Of a stretch of DNA of 64,000 bases, positions 20,704 to 31,136 are shown one piece after another; position 1 is the first letter of the stretch; the number at the start of each line of letters is the position of its first letter. This stretch comes from Ligula intestinalis. Lineage: Eukaryota > Platyhelminthes > Cestoda > Diphyllobothriidea > Diphyllobothriidae. The translations under genes were made by a program, and so were the position numbers. The stretch lies in NCBI GenBank assembly GCA_036362985.1, contig JAYGXS010000003.1, forward strand, positions 87,405,657 to 87,469,656, read 5' to 3'. The notes below the pieces were generated by a model, which saw only the letters and a program-made list of their open reading frames with translations, was not told where the DNA came from and searched no databases.

Positions 20704-21489
20704 GTGCTCAGCGCAGCCTATATTATACCACATATTTGTATTATTATTTTTAAGAATTATCCCTGTTACCTCTTCCAAAGATCTTCCATCGCACTTATTT
20801 TTGTACGACATGATTTGGGCAAGGGCCCATTAAATGAGTCCTCTGCGGTTACTTTTGCTTTGTGTTCCGATTTCGTTACAAAGGGCGTTACAAGGGCGTC
20901 AACACTTAGAGTGAAGGCCCCTAACGTTGGCCAAATTGCCGCAGCTGCGGAAAATTTGAATAACTTCACAGTCGATCAAAAAGATAAGAGTGTGCTAGCA
21001 CCTAAATTTAAGACTTCCACAAAAAAAGATACGAGTGTGCCAACACCTGAAGTAAAGGCCCAAACAGCTGACCAAGCAGACGCAGTTGAGGTAAATTTGA
21101 AAACCCTCTCCGCCAGCAAAGTAGATACAAGGGAGTCAACACTTAGGGTGATGGGCTCCAACGTTGGCCAAATTGCCGCAGATGAGGAAAATTTGTATAA
21201 CCCCACAGTTGACGAAAACAAAAACGTTAAGAGTGTGCCAGCATCTACAGTTAAGGCTTCGTCAACAGAAGACAAGAATGTGCCAACACTTGAAGTGAAG
21301 GCCCAAACAGCTGTCCAAGTAGACGCAGTTGAGGTAAATTTGAAAGACCTTCCTGCCAGCAAAGTAGATACAGGTGCGTCAATACTTCAAGTAAAGGCGC
21401 ACACGAAAACAGGCAAGAGCGTGCCGAAATCCGGAGTAAAGGCCCCCAAAACTGACAAAGTTGCCACAGTTGAGGCAGATTTTGAATAA
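20704..21489 (+). pseudogene. LINE ORF1-like region with 79-residue repeats
   Basis: A 261-codon open stretch is built from imperfect in-frame repeats: the block around STLRVK.. starts at 20,898, 21,135 and 21,378 (237 and 243 bp apart). Each unit has motifs such as VPTPEVKAQTAD and AVEVNLK..SASKVDT. It is Lys-, Ala-, Thr- and Val-rich with no known domain. Position before the endonuclease suggests ORF1, but it might also be a host repeat protein fragment joined to the LINE. Confidence 0.55.
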
Positions 21490-21560
21490 GCTCGCTGTCG
21501 ACAAAAAAGATTCGAGTGTTAAGGCCCTCAAAGTTTTAGTGCCCGACCCCACAAAGCTGC

Positions 21561-21965
21561 ATGGAAATCGCCCCGAAGTCCATGGCCAGGAAGCAACAAC
21601 ATCGGCCCGCAGTAGAAAACGAGGCTGCTACTGCACCAATAGACTCCGGTCTCAAACATAACCGCCAAAATAGCAGCACAAGAGCTGTTAGTCAGAAAGT
21701 AAGCGACAATGTCGTAGGCGTTAAAAATGTCGCTAAGAGAGAATCCAACGTCATAATACAGGGATTGGCAGAATCAACCGCAACCACTCCCATGGACCGG
21801 CATTCCGAAGACATCCAGCTCTTCGGTGCGCTTATGAACAAAATGCTGGGATCCAACGTAAGAATCGAGTGCGTTAAGGCATTCCGCCTTGGAAACTGTC
21901 AGAGGGCCCCACTGGATCGATGCGTCCCAGACGAGACAAAAGTCGTCAACTCGTTACATAAATGA
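21561..21965 (+). pseudogene. LINE ORF1 C-terminal part
   Basis: 134 codons include KRESNVIIQGLAES and, further on, IECVKAFRLGN, which resemble the nucleic-acid-binding ORF1 region of flatworm CR1-like LINEs (a phrase such as VIIQGLPES followed by an RLG motif). It overlaps the next frame by about 75 bases, consistent with a decayed junction. Confidence 0.55.
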
Positions 21966-22109
21966 AGGAGCGACACAGCGAAGAAGAACAAAACTTGGTT
22001 ATTTCCAACAACCAAGTGATACAACGTCCATTGTTCTCACCTTGAACAGGTCCCTACCGGATAACCACGCAATCGACCCAGTAGGGGGAGGGTTGAGCCC
22101 GAACGTAAA

Positions 22110-22848
22110 AACTACCCGAACAAGCCGACCAAGGAAACTTAAGTGCATGTACACCAATGGAAAAAGCCTGCTGTCTAAATTAGACGAGCTTAAGATTACT
22201 ATGTACCAAGTGGAACCAGATGTGGTCTCTATAACGGAAACATAGTTATCCACAAATATAGACGATCGGGAAGTTGCTCTCCCCGGTTTTCAGCTGTTCC
22301 GAAAAGACAGAGCCGGGCGTCAGGGTGGGGGTGTGCTCACCTATGTTAGACATGGTCTGCACCTGTCAAACAAAACTGACCAGCTCGCGTCCGATATAGA
22401 GGCCCTGTGGCTCACCGTCAAAACGCCGGGGTCTCAATCCTCTCACATCTTGGCGGTTTATCGACCACCGTCGAACGATCCAGAGTCAGACAAAAGCCTG
22501 ATTGAGGAAGTTAAAACATTTGCCGTCCGATCCAATGTCATGATTATAGGCGACTTTAATGCTCCGCATATCGACTGGAAGCTCAGTTCTGCGACAGGGT
22601 CAGAATTAAGTTTCGATCGCCGACTCCTACGCACGGTACAAAAAGCCTTTCTATCACAACACGTCTTATCTCCGACCAGGCAGCGTGAAGGGCAACAGGT
22701 TAACTGCCTAGAGCTCGTACTGTCAAAAGCGCCTGACAGTGTAGACGTCGTAAATTGTTTACCGCTAGGGAAAAGTGACCACGTAGTACTACAGTACTCA
22801 CTCTTTTCTGTACCTGATCGTAGCACGACCGTTAGACACAACATATAG
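22110..22848 (+). pseudogene. LINE APE-type endonuclease
   Basis: The frame reads KLKCMYTNGKSLLSKLDEL, DVVSITET, then a stop where WLS would be expected (TAG at 22,243). It continues in the same frame with GGGVLTYVRHG, LAVYRPPSND, MIIGDFNAPHIDW and GKSDHVVL. These are the N, E, G.F..Y/YRPP, GDFN and SDH signatures of APE endonucleases that nick target DNA for LINE insertion. A single nonsense change (probably TGG to TAG) breaks it. Confidence 0.8.
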
Positions 22849-23255
22849 CGCGGAAACATTAACCGAATGAGAACCAAAGTGCGCGGCGTAGACTGGAGGG
22901 AGGCATTCACCGGGTGTGACCACGAGGATTGGACGGTGTTAAAGACTGTACTACACGGGCTAATCACCAGTTTCTGCCCCATCTCGAAAATGAAAGCCAC
23001 GAATAGACCCCAGTGGCTAATAAACACACTGAAGAGGGAGGTTAACCGTAAAGACAACGCTGTTTCAAAAGTATAGAAGAGAGAAGACCACCGAGTCGCA
23101 CAACAAGTACAAAGCGCAGAGAAATAGGGTTGAGGGCCTTGTGCTAAAAACCCGCCAAAATTTTTGAGAGTGACCTAATAAACCGTGCAGTAGGAAATCC
23201 GAAGGTCATCTACAACTACCTCAGGCGATCTACCCGAAATAAAGACCTCATCCCG

Positions 23256-24131
23256 TTGTTAAAAACGGATGACGGCGCCGAAATTTGCGAGAACAAAGCA
23301 AAGGCCGAGCATCCATCCGGGTTCTTTCAGTCGGTTTTTACGAGAGAGGTCGAGCTAACCGGTACCAATTTTAGTACCGAGGAGATTCTGACTATTGACT
23401 CAGTTGTGCTTACAGAAGTTACTGTTCAGCAAGAACTTCTTCAGCTCCAGGACACGAAGTCGCCAGGACCGGACGGCACACCTGCAAAGCTGTTGAAAGA
23501 GCTAGCCGTGGAGTTGGCAGAACCCCTGCAGTTACTCTTTCGGGCCTCCCTAAACACAGGCCAACTGCCATACGACTGGAAGACAGCGTGGATCTCACCC
23601 ATACAAAAAAGTGTGAGTCGGGCGTCCGCAAACAACTACAGGCCAATAAGCCTTACTGCAATATGTTGCAAAATCATGGAGCGAATTATCAAAATAGAGT
23701 TGATGCAATTCTTAGAGTGTCATCGATTTCTTTCTGATAAACAGCACGGATTCCGTAGAGGACGATCATGCTTGACAAATCTGCTCTTCTGTCTAGAGCA
23801 ATGGACCAGAGCACTCGATCAAGGAAACACGGTGCACGCAGTCTTCATAGATTTAAAGAGGGCATTTGACACTGTGCTGTTTCAACGTCTCCGATACAAG
23901 CTTAGACGTATAGGGGTAACAAGCAACCTTTTGCAATGGATCGAAAACTTTCTGACTGGCCGAACTCAACCCATATTTATCAAAAATCAGCGATCGGCTC
24001 AGGTGGCAATTGATAGTGGGATCTCCCAGGGTTCTGTTCTGGGTCCTATTTTTTTCCTTATATATATTGACGACTGCATAAGTGGATTAGACTGCAAAAC
24101 CGCAATTTTCGCCGATGATTTAAAACTCTGA
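23256..24131 (+). pseudogene. LINE reverse transcriptase domain
   Basis: 291 codons contain the RT blocks in order: TKSPGPDGTPAKLLKE, NYRPISLTAICCKIMER, KQHGFRRGRSCLTNL, VFIDLKRAFDTV (motif A), GISQGSVLGP (motif B) and AIFADDLKL (motif C). It ends at a TGA directly after FADDLKL. The same TGA is present in the copy at 28.4 kb. All catalytic residues up to the stop are intact. Confidence 0.88.
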
Positions 24132-24885
24132 GAGTTCATTCGTAGCGAAGACGACGAAGCAAATCTGTAGGCAGATTTGCACCGAGTCGAGCAATGGTCA
24201 ACCGAGTTGCTCCTGCCATTTAATGTCGCCAAATGCAACATGATGCGTTTCAGTAGTACTAACACTTCATATCAGAGGGTTTAAACCCTAAATAACACAC
24301 GGCTGTCAGAAATAGGGGCCTAGAAGGATCTAGGGGTGTGGTTCACTCCCTCACTTAAGCCATCACTCCACAGCCTGAAGGTGGCCAAATCCGCAATGTC
24401 GAGCTTGTATCTAATCAAGCACGCCTTTGCTAAGTTGGATAAAAATTGTCTTTGGCAAGCTCTTCGGCGCGTTTGTGCGACCCCAACTGGAATTTGCCAT
24501 TTCAGCGTGGAAACCTTTGATGGTCAAAGAAAAAAACCATTGAAAGTGTACAACGGCGAGCAACTAAGTAAGTGCGAAACACGACAGACCCATCTTGACT
24601 TATTTCCTCTGGATAACAGACAGCTGCTCGGTGACCTGATACAGGCATTTCGCATGCTACGGGATCAAAAATGTTGCCTAGCATCCAGCGATTTCTTTCA
24701 GCTTGCCTTTACTAATATATTGCGTGGACACCATCTCAAGCTACGTGTGACTGTGGCAAGATTATGAACACACAAATTCTTCTTCGCTAACAAGGTAATC
24801 CAGGCATGGAATGCTATACCCGCATACATTCTCATGTGCACACGTTTAAGTTGCAGTTGGATCCGCATAGAAAAAGACATTATCC
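24132..24885 (+). pseudogene. LINE post-RT region
   Basis: After the stop the reading continues with EQWSTELLLPFNVAKCNM, KDLGVWFTPSLKPS (24,336 onward) and DLIQAFRMLRDQKCC, typical of the CR1 C-terminus. Stops interrupt it. The reading breaks off at about 24,885, where homology to the 28.4-29.7 kb copy also ends. Confidence 0.72.
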
Positions 24886-25440
24886 CTTGAGAAGTTCCAA
24901 AGGCGCGCGACCAAACTGGTTACCGGTCAGAGCTTTTTACCCTATGAAAGACGTTTAGCTAATCGCGATCTATTTCTGTTAAGTTACAGACAGCTACGTG
25001 GCGATCTGATACAAACATTTCGTATAATGCGCGGGCAGGACTGTTGTCTTCTACCTGGCGACTTCTTCGAGTTAGCAACGAAGACGAACTTAAGAGGGCA
25101 TCTCGTCGCACTACGCATAACATGGGCCAAACTAGACACACGCAAGTTCTTCTTTGGTAATATAGTAGTTGACCCTTGGAATGCTCTCCCCGAAGATATT
25201 GTTATGCCCCCATATGTGGATGCATTCAAGAGAAATTTAGATTTTCATACCCGAAATGCCCACTAAAATTAGACCTGGCGAGACTGAAATTATATAATAT
25301 ATATGCATATTAACATGTTACTTGTTATTTTCAGTAATATGTTAGTTAACAATAACAATAATTGCAAGCGTCGAGTCCATCAAACGTTGTGATTCGAGGC
25401 TACGCGGATTTGTAAAACTTATATGCGCGAATATTCGGGG
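24886..25440 (+). mobile_element. Second CR1-like LINE 3' fragment
   Basis: Starts with EKFQRRATKLVTGQSFLPYE and runs through QLRGDLIQTFRIMRGQDCC to a stop at 25,266, repeating a region already present in the LINE just upstream but with a different sequence. A 3' untranslated part with CAGTAATATGTTAG and ATTGCAAGC follows, similar to 29,290-29,330. This is an independent truncated insertion or a recombination joint at 24,885. Confidence 0.65.
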
Positions 25441-25526
25441 TCCGGATATAATATCGTGCTCATCATCCCCGGAAGAGGAAGAAGAAGAGGGGGCAAGTGC
25501 TAGGACCAAATTTTATTCTTGCTGAC

Positions 25527-25557
25527 GTTTCAAAAACATGCTCATTTTCATCATCAG
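25527..25557 (-). ncRNA. Hammerhead-like core at the 3' end of PLE-2
   Basis: The - strand reads CTGATGA (25,557-25,551), a weak AAAA/TTTT stem, then GAAAC (25,531-25,527) and GTCAGCAAGAATAAA. CUGAUGA and GAAA are canonical. Hammerheads are known in PLE terminal repeats. The short stem II and missing stem I partner leave activity uncertain. Confidence 0.55.
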
Positions 25558-25567
25558 AGCGTGCTGC

Positions 25568-27154
25568 CTACTCTTCCGCCGGCCTTGAATTAATCTGTCT
25601 TGCCTCGAGCCGGGTGTTGTGCCCATGTGTGATGCCCGTGCGCTCGTACGTCCATTGATTATTGATTGGCGTCCTCCTCTCCACTGTTCTCGGCGCTGCG
25701 TCGGCCTGTCCCTCTGACTCTGACTCCGCGGCGTTCACGTCCTCGTGTGCGCCTGCGTCGGTCTCCCCCTGGTTCGCGGTCTCATAGTTGCTCTCGTGAG
25801 AACCCAACCCACGCCGGTCATGTGACCCGCGCCGGATTCCGATTCCACTCATTGTGTTGCCACTCTCCCGCCTTAGTGTCCTGTTTTGTGCTGGCGTGAG
25901 CCTTGCGCGGATGGCTTGGTAGGCAGGATTCAACTCAATGGCTCTGTTGAGTGTGCCAGTCGACGACCAGCTTTCGAGCACTAGTCTAGCCATTTTGTCA
26001 CTGGCCCTGCCGATCACCCTTGCCTTTTCAAAGGCGAAAACGTGTTTGCGCCGCTTCACGTGGCCGTAAACCATATAATGCTCGTCTTCGCGGTCGATTG
26101 CGAGCTTCTGTTCATGCAACCTCGTGCCAAGACGTCTGCCAGTTTCACCGACATACCTCGCATCACAATCTTGGCAAGGGATGCTGTAGACCACCGCTGA
26201 TTGTTCGGTCACTGGTAGCGGATCTTTAGGCATCATAACCCGTTGTCTGATAGTTAATGCCGGTTTGTGAGCCACGCCAATCCCGAACGGGTTCAGCAGT
26301 CTTGCAGTCGCCTTTGAGACATTCTTCACATAGGGAATTGACAGCCAGAACTTCGGTTTCTCTTCGGTCGACATCTCAGAGCGGCACTTCCTGAGACACC
26401 TGTGTACGAAGGACTTTGGGTAACCGTTAGCCTCGAATAGGGCGTGTAGGTACTTCCTCTCTTCTTTCCTCCCATCGTAGTCACTGCAGTGTGTTTGAGC
26501 GCGCTGGAAGAGAGTCCTGACGCAACTGCGTTTGTGACCAACGGGGGTGGTTACTTCTGAAATGAAGGATGCCTTACGGTACATTGTCGTCCTTATCTTC
26601 CCATTCGTCAGCCTTGTGACTAGAACGTCGAGGAAGGGTAATTTATTATCGACCTCCTCTTCCATTGTGAACTGTATGTCCGGGAAAATGGAATTTAGTA
26701 GTGTCTTGAAGGTCGGCACTTCGCTCCTGTTGATTATGGCAAAAGTGTCGTCAACATATCTGGCCCAGAATTTTTGTGGATGGGAGTTAAAAACAACCTG
26801 CTCTAGCCTCTGCAAAACGGCTTGGGCAATTAGCCCAGGCAGAGACGAGCCCATCTGAGTGCCATTTTTTTGCTGGTAAACCTGGTTGTTGAATGTTAAG
26901 TAAGTTTGAAGACACAGTTCCAGGAGCTCTATAATATGCACCCGCTTTAGTTTCTTTTCGGTCTCCTCATATTTTTCGCGGAGGAGGCCGTCGATAGTGT
27001 CGATAGCCAGATCGGGTGGAATGGAGGTAAACAATGCGACCACATCGAACGAGACCATCACCTCGTCTGCCTCCACTTCCAGGTGTTGGATGCGGGTCAA
27101 AAACTCTTGAGCAGACCTAAGTGCCCATTCTGAATTCTTTGTCAGGAAACTCAA
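25568..27154 (-). CDS. PLE-2 polyprotein: reverse transcriptase plus GIY-YIG endonuclease
   Basis: 528 codons from an internal Met; the true start lies further 5'. RT motif A VSFDVVALFTSIP is at residues 34-46, motif B GTQMGSSLPGLIA at 98-110, motif C YVDD at 133-136 and LPFLDVLV at 172-179. A GIY-YIG domain starts near 321 (VVYSIPCQDC, then YVGETGRRLGTRLHEQK to 350), including the paired cysteines typical of PLE endonucleases. The tail (from about 430) is low-complexity and acidic. The N-terminal part is lost to a frameshift and one stop. It would copy PLE RNA and nick target DNA. It belongs to the mobile element, not to a host gene. Confidence 0.9.
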   Translation of the reverse strand: MSFLTKNSEWALRSAQEFLTRIQHLEVEADEVMVSFDVVALFTSIPPDLAIDTIDGLLREKYEETEKKLKRVHIIELLELCLQTYLTFNNQVYQQKNGTQMGSSLPGLIAQAVLQRLEQVVFNSHPQKFWARYVDDTFAIINRSEVPTFKTLLNSIFPDIQFTMEEEVDNKLPFLDVLVTRLTNGKIRTTMYRKASFISEVTTPVGHKRSCVRTLFQRAQTHCSDYDGRKEERKYLHALFEANGYPKSFVHRCLRKCRSEMSTEEKPKFWLSIPYVKNVSKATARLLNPFGIGVAHKPALTIRQRVMMPKDPLPVTEQSAVVYSIPCQDCDARYVGETGRRLGTRLHEQKLAIDREDEHYMVYGHVKRRKHVFAFEKARVIGRASDKMARLVLESWSSTGTLNRAIELNPAYQAIRARLTPAQNRTLRRESGNTMSGIGIRRGSHDRRGLGSHESNYETANQGETDAGAHEDVNAAESESEGQADAAPRTVERRTPINNQWTYERTGITHGHNTRLEARQINSRPAEE

Positions 27155-27365
27155 TCGCTGGTAAAGTCACTTCGACAATCCAAAGGTTGGAGTGCCTCTT
27201 AAGGATACGATGGGACGTAAGGGCACCCCTGGCTTGTGACATTTGGTAGGCCGTAGAAACGTGCCATCGCTGTATCAGATGCCTTTGTAGTTAGCGCCTC
27301 CCTTCTCGTGAGGGCTCCTGCCTTTCTTAGTTTGTCGATTTTTAAAACTTTTCCCAATTCAGGCA

Positions 27366-28040
27366 TGAAATGCTTTGCCCGCGGACATTATTATGTCACC
27401 ATCTGAGCACACGTTTACGATTAAGTCAGACGCATCTGTTGGCATGTTTACGACACTATTAAGTTAGAACAAATAGCCACTGAGCCCCCGAAAATAAACT
27501 GCCAGTTGCCGAATGCAAATCATGGAATAATCACATTATAAAAAAATACAAAGTACTCGCTAATTATAAGTAATATATTTGTTTAGAATACTACTGATTA
27601 TATTTCTTCTGTCAATTAGCAGGCAGACTCGGTAAACCAACAAGGGTGCACGATGGGCGCATCGCCGACACTCGATGAGGTTCGCATGACCTCCGCAAAC
27701 TTCTCTTCGTAGGACCCTCGGTATAACGGCGAAAACCGCGATGGACTCGCCCTGACATGCTTCAAACACACTTAGCAGAGGCTTTCAGCTTCCAAAATAC
27801 TCTGCACCCCCCCTCCCCCGGGTGACAGTTTTTCTCCTTAAATCTCTCAAATGGCATTCAAACCCCTAGACTTCTGAGCAATGCCTAAGGAGTTTTTTCA
27901 CTGTCGGCCCTCAAATTTCTGGCAACGCCACTGCTCTGAAATGTTCTGCATATCAAATGCATTGAAAAAACTGTACCAATAGGAAGTTCAAAGGTATTTA
28001 CCTATAGTTCCCTCCATAAAAACCTGACCTGACCTGTATA
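27366..28040 (+). mobile_element. CR1-like LINE 3' end
   Basis: Begins with a decayed IQAxNALPADIIM segment (C-terminus, compare IQAWNALPAYIVI near 29,130). It then has an untranslated region that matches 29,480-29,712 (for example GCCTAAGGAGTTTTT and GTTCAAAGGTA) and ends with TAAAAACCTGACCTGACCTG. The 3' terminal CTGAC/CTGAA repeat is shared with the copy ending at 29,712. Confidence 0.65.
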
Positions 28041-28354
28041 CAAATGAGCTAATTATATAACAGTCTACCTTTATTGTGCAACAAAATACTACTTACTAAT
28101 TTTTAGTAATACTTTTTGCTTTTAATAACTGATTGCAAGTTTTATCCTCTGGTTCGCATGGGCATACGATGGGTGCATCTCCGACACCGTGACCACCGCA
28201 GTCATCTCCCCGTGTGACCATTACGATATTCAGCCTTCTCCTGACATGATCCAAACACTTTCAGCAGCAGGACATCTTAGTTACATGTTCTCTTCGCCGT
28301 CCCCCATAGGCGACAGTTTTTCTATTCGATCGGTGTTCGCACATTCCTGAGGGA
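28041..28354 (+). mobile_element. CR1-like LINE 3' UTR fragment
   Basis: Matches 29,236-29,530 in order (GAGCTAATTATATAA, ATTGCAAGT, GGGCATACGATGGG, TGACCACCG, CGACAGTTTTT). It abuts the preceding LINE tail without a gap, and ends at the AT repeat that begins at 28,355. Confidence 0.6.
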
Positions 28355-28378
28355 ATATATATATATATATATATATAT
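28355..28378. repeat. (AT)12 microsatellite
   Basis: An uninterrupted AT run directly followed by the 5'-truncated LINE. The full LINE at 24.06 kb has TATATATATTGACGACTGC at the same place, so the truncation joint lies in a shared AT-rich microhomology. Confidence 0.9.
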
Positions 28379-29715
28379 CGACGACTGCATAACTGGATTA
28401 GACTGCGAAACCGCAATGTTCGCTGACGATTTAAAACTCTGAGAGGTCATTCGTAGCGAAGACGACGAAGCAAATCAGCAGGCAGATCTGTACCGACTCG
28501 AGCAATGGTCAAACGAGTGGCTCCCGCCATTTAATTTCGCTAAATGCAACATAATGCGTTTCATTAGTACTAAAACTTCGTATCGGAGGATTTCCAACCT
28601 AAATAACACACCACTGCCAGAAGCAGAGGCCCAGAAGGATCTGGGGGTGTGGTTCACTCTCTCTCTCTTAAGCCATCACTCCACAGCCTGAAGGTGGCCA
28701 AATCCGCAATGTCGAGCTTGTATCTAATCAGGCGCGCCTTTGTAAAGTTTGATAAGTTGTCTTTGGCAAGGTCTTCGGCGCGTTTGTGCAACCCCAACTG
28801 GGATTTTCCATTCAGGTCTGGAAAGTTGGACAGTCAAAGACAAAAAAACCTTGAAAGGGTACAACGACGGGCAACTAAGTTATTGCGAGGCCAAGCGTAC
28901 CTTCCTTACGAGACAGGAATGATAATTCTTGACCTATTTCCTTTGGATTACAGACAGCTGCGCGGTGACCCGATACAAGCATTTCGCATGCTGCGGGATC
29001 GACATTGTTGCCTAGCATCCAACGGGTTCTTTGAGCTGGTCACTACAACTAGATTGCGCGGACACCTTCTCAAGCTACGTGTGACTGGGGTAAGATTGAA
29101 CACACGAAAATTATTCTTCTCTAAGAGGGTAATTCAGGCATGGAATGCTCTACCTGCATACATTGTCATCTTTCAATCTGTGGACACGTTTAAGATGCAG
29201 TTGGATCAGCATAGAAAAAGACATTATCTGCAATGAAGCGAGCTAATTATATAAGTCTAACTTATTTGTTAAAAAACCTACGCCTCGCTACTTTTCAGTA
29301 ATATGTCTGGTTAGAATAACTGATTGCAAGTCTCCTCCTCTGGTTCACATGGGCATACGATGGGCGCATCTCCCAAACCGTGACCACCGTAGTCATCTCC
29401 CCGTGTAACCATTAGGATATTGAGCAAACGCGATGGCCTCCTCCTGACATGATCAAAACACTTTTAGCAGCAGGACATCCAATTCACATGTTCCCTTCGC
29501 CCCCCTTCCACAGGCGACAGTTTTTATCCTTCAAATCCCACAAATGGCATTAAAAACTAAACTTATGATTGATGCCTAAGGAGTTTTTATACTGTCTGCC
29601 CCCGTACCGCAGTTCCATTACTGGCAACGCCACATGTTCTGCGAGATAGCTATGTACAAAGAGGGAGTTCAAAGGTACTTACATAGATTTCCCTAATAAA
29701 ACTGAACTAAACTGA
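28379..29715 (+). mobile_element. 5'-truncated CR1-like LINE
   Basis: Starts inside the RT just before motif C (DDCITGLDCETAMFADDLKL, then TGA) and runs to a CTGAACTAAACTGA tail. Sequence is close to 24,069-24,885 and includes the same TGA after FADDLKL. The post-RT frame is open for 195 codons (28,649-29,236), including KNLERVQRRATKLLRGQAYL and VIQAWNALPAYIV. Confidence 0.85.
28649..29236 (+). pseudogene. LINE post-RT domain, open for 195 codons
   Basis: Contains KPSLHSLKVAKSAMSSLYLI, VQRRATKLLRG, LFPLDYRQLRGDPIQAFRML and IQAWNALPAYIV, the C-terminal region of CR1-type LINE proteins whose function is not well defined. It is less damaged than its relative at 24.1-24.8 kb. Confidence 0.75.
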
Positions 29716-30127
29716 TTCTGCGAAAGAATTTTTGTTAGCAAAATTGCTACTTTAGTAAAGACTATTAAGAGAAGTGCCCATTAATTTTGGTGAAATTGGG
29801 AGCAGTCTCGTATTGAAGGAATTTCCTATGCTATTACAAAGGCAGAACCAAACTGGTTATTAACGTTTACTATATTATGGAGCAACTCCAAAATAAGTCA
29901 AATATATTTAGAACTGGAAGATTTTGTCCAAAGTTGTTCAGATTCAAGTGAAGCAAAGCCATTTTTTAAGGTTTTTCAGTTTCATTTTATTTGGTTAGGA
30001 AAATAGGCAATGCCTTTGAAAACTCTGTTGATTACATGCCGGTGCGTTTCACTTATAAAATTTACCACTACTAACATGGTATTTGTAGACAGTGAGTAGC
30101 ATTAATTTTTACAATATAAGTTTGGTT
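29716..30127. other. Unassigned spacer between two LINEs
   Basis: AT-rich with no long open frame and no repeat partner found. Both neighbours end (or start) with LINE 3' termini, in opposite orientation. Confidence 0.4.
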
Positions 30128-30960
30128 TTTAGAGTTCAGACTAGAAGGGAAGAGAGGGGACGCCTGTCATTATCCAAGCGTGGTTTGTACATCTGAAGGG
30201 AAGTGGCCTCCACGACTGAATGCAGAAGGTTGTTCCACTGTTGTATGGCACGTTGCGTGAAGAATTCAGAGCGGAGGTTGAGCTTGGACAACTTCGTGCG
30301 CAGCTTCATTGTGTGCACACGGAGATGAGGCGAGAGGTGCCAGTGAAACCTGTCCTCAAAGCGTAATCCTTTCTCAAGACCGTTTATTATCTTGTAAACT
30401 AAGATAAGGTCCCCTCTTTGTTGCCTGTAATGCGGTGGGAATAAATTCAGGCATGCCAGTCTGTCTATGTAAGGGTGGTACTATATACCTCCTACTAGCT
30501 TTGTTGCCCGACGCTGCACTTTCTCCAGACATGTTGTGTCCTTTGCTAGCCATGGCCACCGCGCCTTTATGCCATATTTTAGGTGTGGTCGAACAGATGT
30601 ACCGTACACTTTCCAAAAGAGATCTTCGTCGAAGGCTAGAAAGGCCGTTTTGCTAGCGTGCAGCAATCCCGTGGCTACATTTGCAGCTTTGGCACATTTT
30701 AATGAGGGCTTCAGATTACTCTGTATCCAAATGCCGAGGTCTTTTTGCGTATATGCTAAGGGAATTTGAATGTTTTTCAGGTGATATGTCCTGATGCTCT
30801 GGGGGATAGGATAGTTTGTTGGACGCAGGTGGAGGACGGCACATTTTTGCACATTGAAATCCAGCAGCCATCTCTCGGACTACGTCTGCATTTTGCAAAG
30901 ATTATTTTGCAGAGCGTCTCGGTCGCTTGGGTGCTTAATGACCTGGAGCATTAGGTTGGA
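30128..30960 (-). mobile_element. CR1-like LINE C-terminal fragment, different family
   Basis: On the - strand one frame reads VQKCAVLHL, YTQKDLGIWIQSNLKPSLK, TSVRPHLKYGIKARWPW and VQRRATKLVGGI, then a single stop at 30,481. In the same frame it continues with LACLNLFPPHYRQQRGDLI, RSEFFTQRAIQQWNNLLHSV and a stop at 30,136. RT motifs are absent: it is 5'-truncated. It is clearly different from the LINEs at 20.7 and 28.4 kb. Confidence 0.8.
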
Positions 30961-31110
30961 AAAGGGGAACTAACACATGCCCAGCCAACCCCAGGCGCAC
31001 GTAGTTAGAATGAATACTCATGTAGCTTGACTGTAGGTTCCATCCCGAAATAATTACAGTGTTCAGTCAGGTTGCCTCGATGGGGGAGGGCAAGGCAAAC
31101 TGGAACAGCC

Positions 31111-31136
31111 ATTTCTGGCCTATTAGCCATCATCAG
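31111..31136 (-). ncRNA. Hammerhead-like core with a complete stem II
   Basis: The - strand reads CTGATGA, then TGGC-TAATAG-GCCA, then GAAA. Both conserved strands and a perfect 4-bp stem II with a 6-base loop are present. A related motif with the same TAATAA-type loop lies at 58,835-58,860. Surrounding sequence is probably a PLE terminal repeat remnant. Confidence 0.65.

Larger units (their letters stand above)
20691..24885 (+). mobile_element. Nearly full-length CR1-like LINE
   Basis: In order: an ORF1-like region with long in-frame repeats (20,704-21,489), a second ORF1 part (21,561-21,965), an APE-type endonuclease (about 22,100-22,848), a linker (22,867-23,076 and beyond), RT (23,256-24,131) and a post-RT domain to about 24,767. 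At about 24,885 its 3' end gives way to a second, related LINE 3' fragment. Several stops and frameshifts show that this copy is inactive. The 5' boundary is a guess. Confidence 0.82.
25470..27365 (-). mobile_element. Well-preserved Penelope-like element (PLE-2)
   Basis: A 528-codon open frame covers most of the polyprotein. Upstream, on the - strand to 27,365, the reading continues with one frameshift and one stop: LRKAGALTRREAL, MARFYGLPN, then PGVPLRPIVSLRGTPTFGLSK and LYQRLSFLTK. A hammerhead-like motif lies just 3' of the frame. Few lesions suggest a relatively young insertion. It separates two LINE fragments. Confidence 0.88.

Noticed and set aside
28355..28378. AT repeat as a replication origin or AT-hook target
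   Set aside because: A simple microsatellite at a LINE joint explains it.
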